DNA of 64,000 bases from an uncultured Clostridium sp. Lineage in GTDB: Bacteria; Bacillota; Clostridia; TANB77; CAG-508. Position 1 is the stretch's first letter. Each line of letters opens with the position of its first letter. A program made the translations under genes and the position numbers. Positions 62,162-64,000 of the stretch are shown piece by piece. The DNA lies in assembly GCA_948465565.1 (NCBI GenBank), contig CAOJXR010000001.1, positions 496,001-560,000 of the forward strand, written 5' to 3'. The notes under the pieces are model-generated. The model worked only from the letters and a program-made list of their open reading frames with translations, ran no database searches and was not told the origin of the DNA.

Positions 62162-63844
62162 ATGTCATTAAATACCTTCTTAAAAAACTTATTTAATTAC
62201 ATTCCAAACGTAGACTATGGTTACAAGCTTTCCGAAACACAAGTCCAAAATAATATTGGAATAGATAAATCAGACAAACCAGTATCCACATCATTAAGTG
62301 AAAACATCGAATACCTAACAGTAAAATACAATACCCTAATAAACAGTGATGTAAACATACGAAAATTTACACTAAACGCAAAAGGCAGACAATATAATGC
62401 TGCACTTATTTATATAGATGGAATGGTAGATTCAGATATAATAAACAATTATGTTTTAAAACCATTAATGCTAAAAAATACAACAAATCTAGACACTTCA
62501 AGTGATGCCCTAATAATAAACAAAAACCAAGACCTAAACTATCACATAACAAAAACTCCAAACTTAGAAGACTTAATATATAATTCCCTACTACCACAAA
62601 ACACAGTAAAAACAGATAAAAAATTCTCAAGCACAATAAATAAAATAAACAACGGATTTACATGTCTTCTAGTAGACACAATAGATACAGCTTTTTGTAT
62701 AGAAGCAAAAGGATTTCAATCAAGACAAATATCAGCACCAGAAAATGAAATTGTTGTAAGAGGTTCACAAGAAGCCTTTGTAGAAAACTTACGTACAAAT
62801 ACATCAATGGTCAGAAGAATAATAAACAATGAAAACTTAATAATTGAACAACTAAATATCGGAAAAATCACACAAACAGCAGTATCTTTCTGTTACATCA
62901 AAAACATAACAAACGAAGACTTAGTAAACGAAGTCCGCTATAGACTAAGTAACCTAGATGTTGACGCCATTATAAACTCTGGAAGCTTAGAACAATTAAT
63001 ACAAGATGACTCATCAATTCTCTTCCCTCAGATGTTTGCAACTGAACGTTCTGATAGAGCCTGCAATAACCTATTAGCAGGAAGAGTAGTAATTTTCGTA
63101 AATGGTAGCCCTTATGCATTAATAGCACCAGCCATCTTAGTCGACTTTATCAGTTCTCCAGAAGACACAAATTTAAAACACCAATATGGAAACTTAGTAA
63201 GATTTATAAGAAGTTTAGCATTCTTTGTAGCAATGTTCCTACCATCGCTCTATGTAGCAGTAACAAACTTCCATCAAGACCTCTTACCAACCGATCTAGT
63301 TTTCGCAATTTCATCTATCAGAAAATCAATTCCATTCCCAGTAATATTCGAAATACTAATAATGGAGGTATCATTTGAATTAATACGTGAAGCCAGTCTG
63401 AGAGTACCCTCACCTATAGGCTCAACGATAGGAATAATCGGAGGTTTAATATTAGGAGAAGCTGCTGTCTCAGCCAACTTAGTAAGCCCATTATTAATAA
63501 TAATCGTAGCCATGACAGGTATTTGTTCTTACGCTATCCCTGACTACTCTCTAAACTTTACAATAAGAACCTTCAGATTTATATATATACTTCTTGGCTA
63601 TATTGCAGGATTTTTAGGTATAAGTTTTGGAATATTTATTCAACTTATTCTTCTATCAAAACTACAATCATTTGGAGTATCTTATTTCTCTCCATATATT
63701 CCTAGTGGAAATAAAAACACAGACTCATCATTCTTCATTAGATCTATATGGAAACGTGAAAAAAGAAGTAATTTCTTAAATACAAAACGTCCAGAGCAAG
63801 AAGGCAAAATCAGTATGCAATGGAGAAACTCTGATTTAAAATAA
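62162..63844 (+). CDS. Spore germination protein GerAA-like (GerA family subunit A)
   Basis: 560 residues from ATG 62162, preceded by AAAGGAG (an upstream TTG at 62144 is not a plausible start). The N-terminal 300 residues are a cytoplasmic domain (TVKYNTLINSDVNIRKFTLN, ALIYIDGMVDSDIINNYVLK); four or five C-terminal helices (FIRSLAFFVAMFLPSLYVAV, GIIGGLILGEAAVS, FTIRTFRFIYILLGYIAGFL) complete the receptor subunit. The end AQWRNSDLK-like tail is soluble. Part of a gerA operon with gerAB following 19 bases later. No in-frame CGG. Confidence 0.9.
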   Translation: MSLNTFLKNLFNYIPNVDYGYKLSETQVQNNIGIDKSDKPVSTSLSENIEYLTVKYNTLINSDVNIRKFTLNAKGRQYNAALIYIDGMVDSDIINNYVLKPLMLKNTTNLDTSSDALIINKNQDLNYHITKTPNLEDLIYNSLLPQNTVKTDKKFSSTINKINNGFTCLLVDTIDTAFCIEAKGFQSRQISAPENEIVVRGSQEAFVENLRTNTSMVRRIINNENLIIEQLNIGKITQTAVSFCYIKNITNEDLVNEVRYRLSNLDVDAIINSGSLEQLIQDDSSILFPQMFATERSDRACNNLLAGRVVIFVNGSPYALIAPAILVDFISSPEDTNLKHQYGNLVRFIRSLAFFVAMFLPSLYVAVTNFHQDLLPTDLVFAISSIRKSIPFPVIFEILIMEVSFELIREASLRVPSPIGSTIGIIGGLILGEAAVSANLVSPLLIIIVAMTGICSYAIPDYSLNFTIRTFRFIYILLGYIAGFLGISFGIFIQLILLSKLQSFGVSYFSPYIPSGNKNTDSSFFIRSIWKREKRSNFLNTKRPEQEGKISMQWRNSDLK

Positions 63845-63863
63845 AAGAAAGGACATTTATAAT

Positions 63864-64000
63864 ATGAATTCTAAAATTGGAAAAAGCCAAGCTATACTTC
63901 TAATTTTAATTGTTATGATAAACAAAATTCTTCTAAATATGCCAAAAGAAATAATAAAACAATCACAAACAGGAGCACCCATAAATATCATTTTTACAGG
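63864..64000 (+). CDS. Spore germination permease GerAB-like (3' end outside window)
   Basis: ATG 63864-63866 follows GAAAGGACA and encodes MNSKIGKSQAILLILIVMIN followed by a hydrophobic stretch and a Lys-Glu-rich loop; the frame is open to the window end (45 codons). Size, position after the A subunit and the N-terminal membrane helix fit GerAB. Confidence 0.7.
   Translation, partial: MNSKIGKSQAILLILIVMINKILLNMPKEIIKQSQTGAPINIIFT

Overview
AT-rich (roughly 30% GC) chromosomal segment of a spore-forming Bacillota, most likely an uncultured Clostridia-type bacterium. The evidence is SpoIVA and the start of a gerA operon at the right end, consensus sigma-A promoters, AGGAGG-type ribosome binding sites and Bacillota-like protein families. 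I saw no rRNA, tRNA, CRISPR array or insertion sequence.

Layout. 0-3 kb: a YefM-YoeB toxin-antitoxin pair and a VirD4/TraG-like ATPase (+ strand). 3-12.5 kb: mostly minus-strand housekeeping genes (RNA m5C methyltransferase, FAD oxidoreductase, Ppx/GppA-like protein, RdgB, PurB, PurA), a 42-residue basic peptide gene, a candidate type I toxin/antisense-RNA module and a secreted SH3-CAP protein. 13-20 kb: FemX, YgjV, a DNA-binding regulator, a PEP-synthase-like protein and an HTH-HAD fusion. 20-55 kb: a long accessory run on the minus strand, rich in small nucleotide- and metabolite-handling enzymes (seven Nudix proteins, YjjX and HAM1 NTPases, HAD, HD, MBL and P-loop proteins). It also holds two type III (ToxIN) modules, a HepT-MntA module, a heterodimeric ABC exporter, an ABC importer of the NMT1/SsuA type and PnuC. 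55-64 kb: an HD-GYP-like protein, RlmD, an SPFH protein, a Tim44-like membrane protein, SpoIVA, GerAA and the beginning of GerAB.

Main discovery. Seven otherwise intact genes (yoeB, the CAP protein, an M20 peptidase, an HD phosphohydrolase, an ABC exporter subunit, an ABC permease and rlmD) are each interrupted by exactly one extra base. In all seven the interruption is an in-frame CGG codon, and skipping its C makes the ribosome read GGN (glycine) and restores the conserved protein. Checking all other native genes by eye (about 60 genes, well over 15,000 codons), I found no other in-frame CGG. CGG therefore appears not to be an arginine codon here but a general +1 frameshift signal, or equivalently CGGN is a four-base glycine codon. 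The only genes using CGG as ordinary arginine are four GC-richer ORFs in three self-contained plus- or minus-strand transcription units (7.3-7.7, 12.6-13.0 and 34.4-36.3 kb), which look foreign.

Other points of interest are a leader-peptide attenuator before a GNAT gene (24.7-25.0 kb), the convergent small-RNA/hydrophobic-peptide module (11.3-11.7 kb), two homologous ToxIN loci 2.7 kb apart, and several enzymes with altered catalytic motifs.
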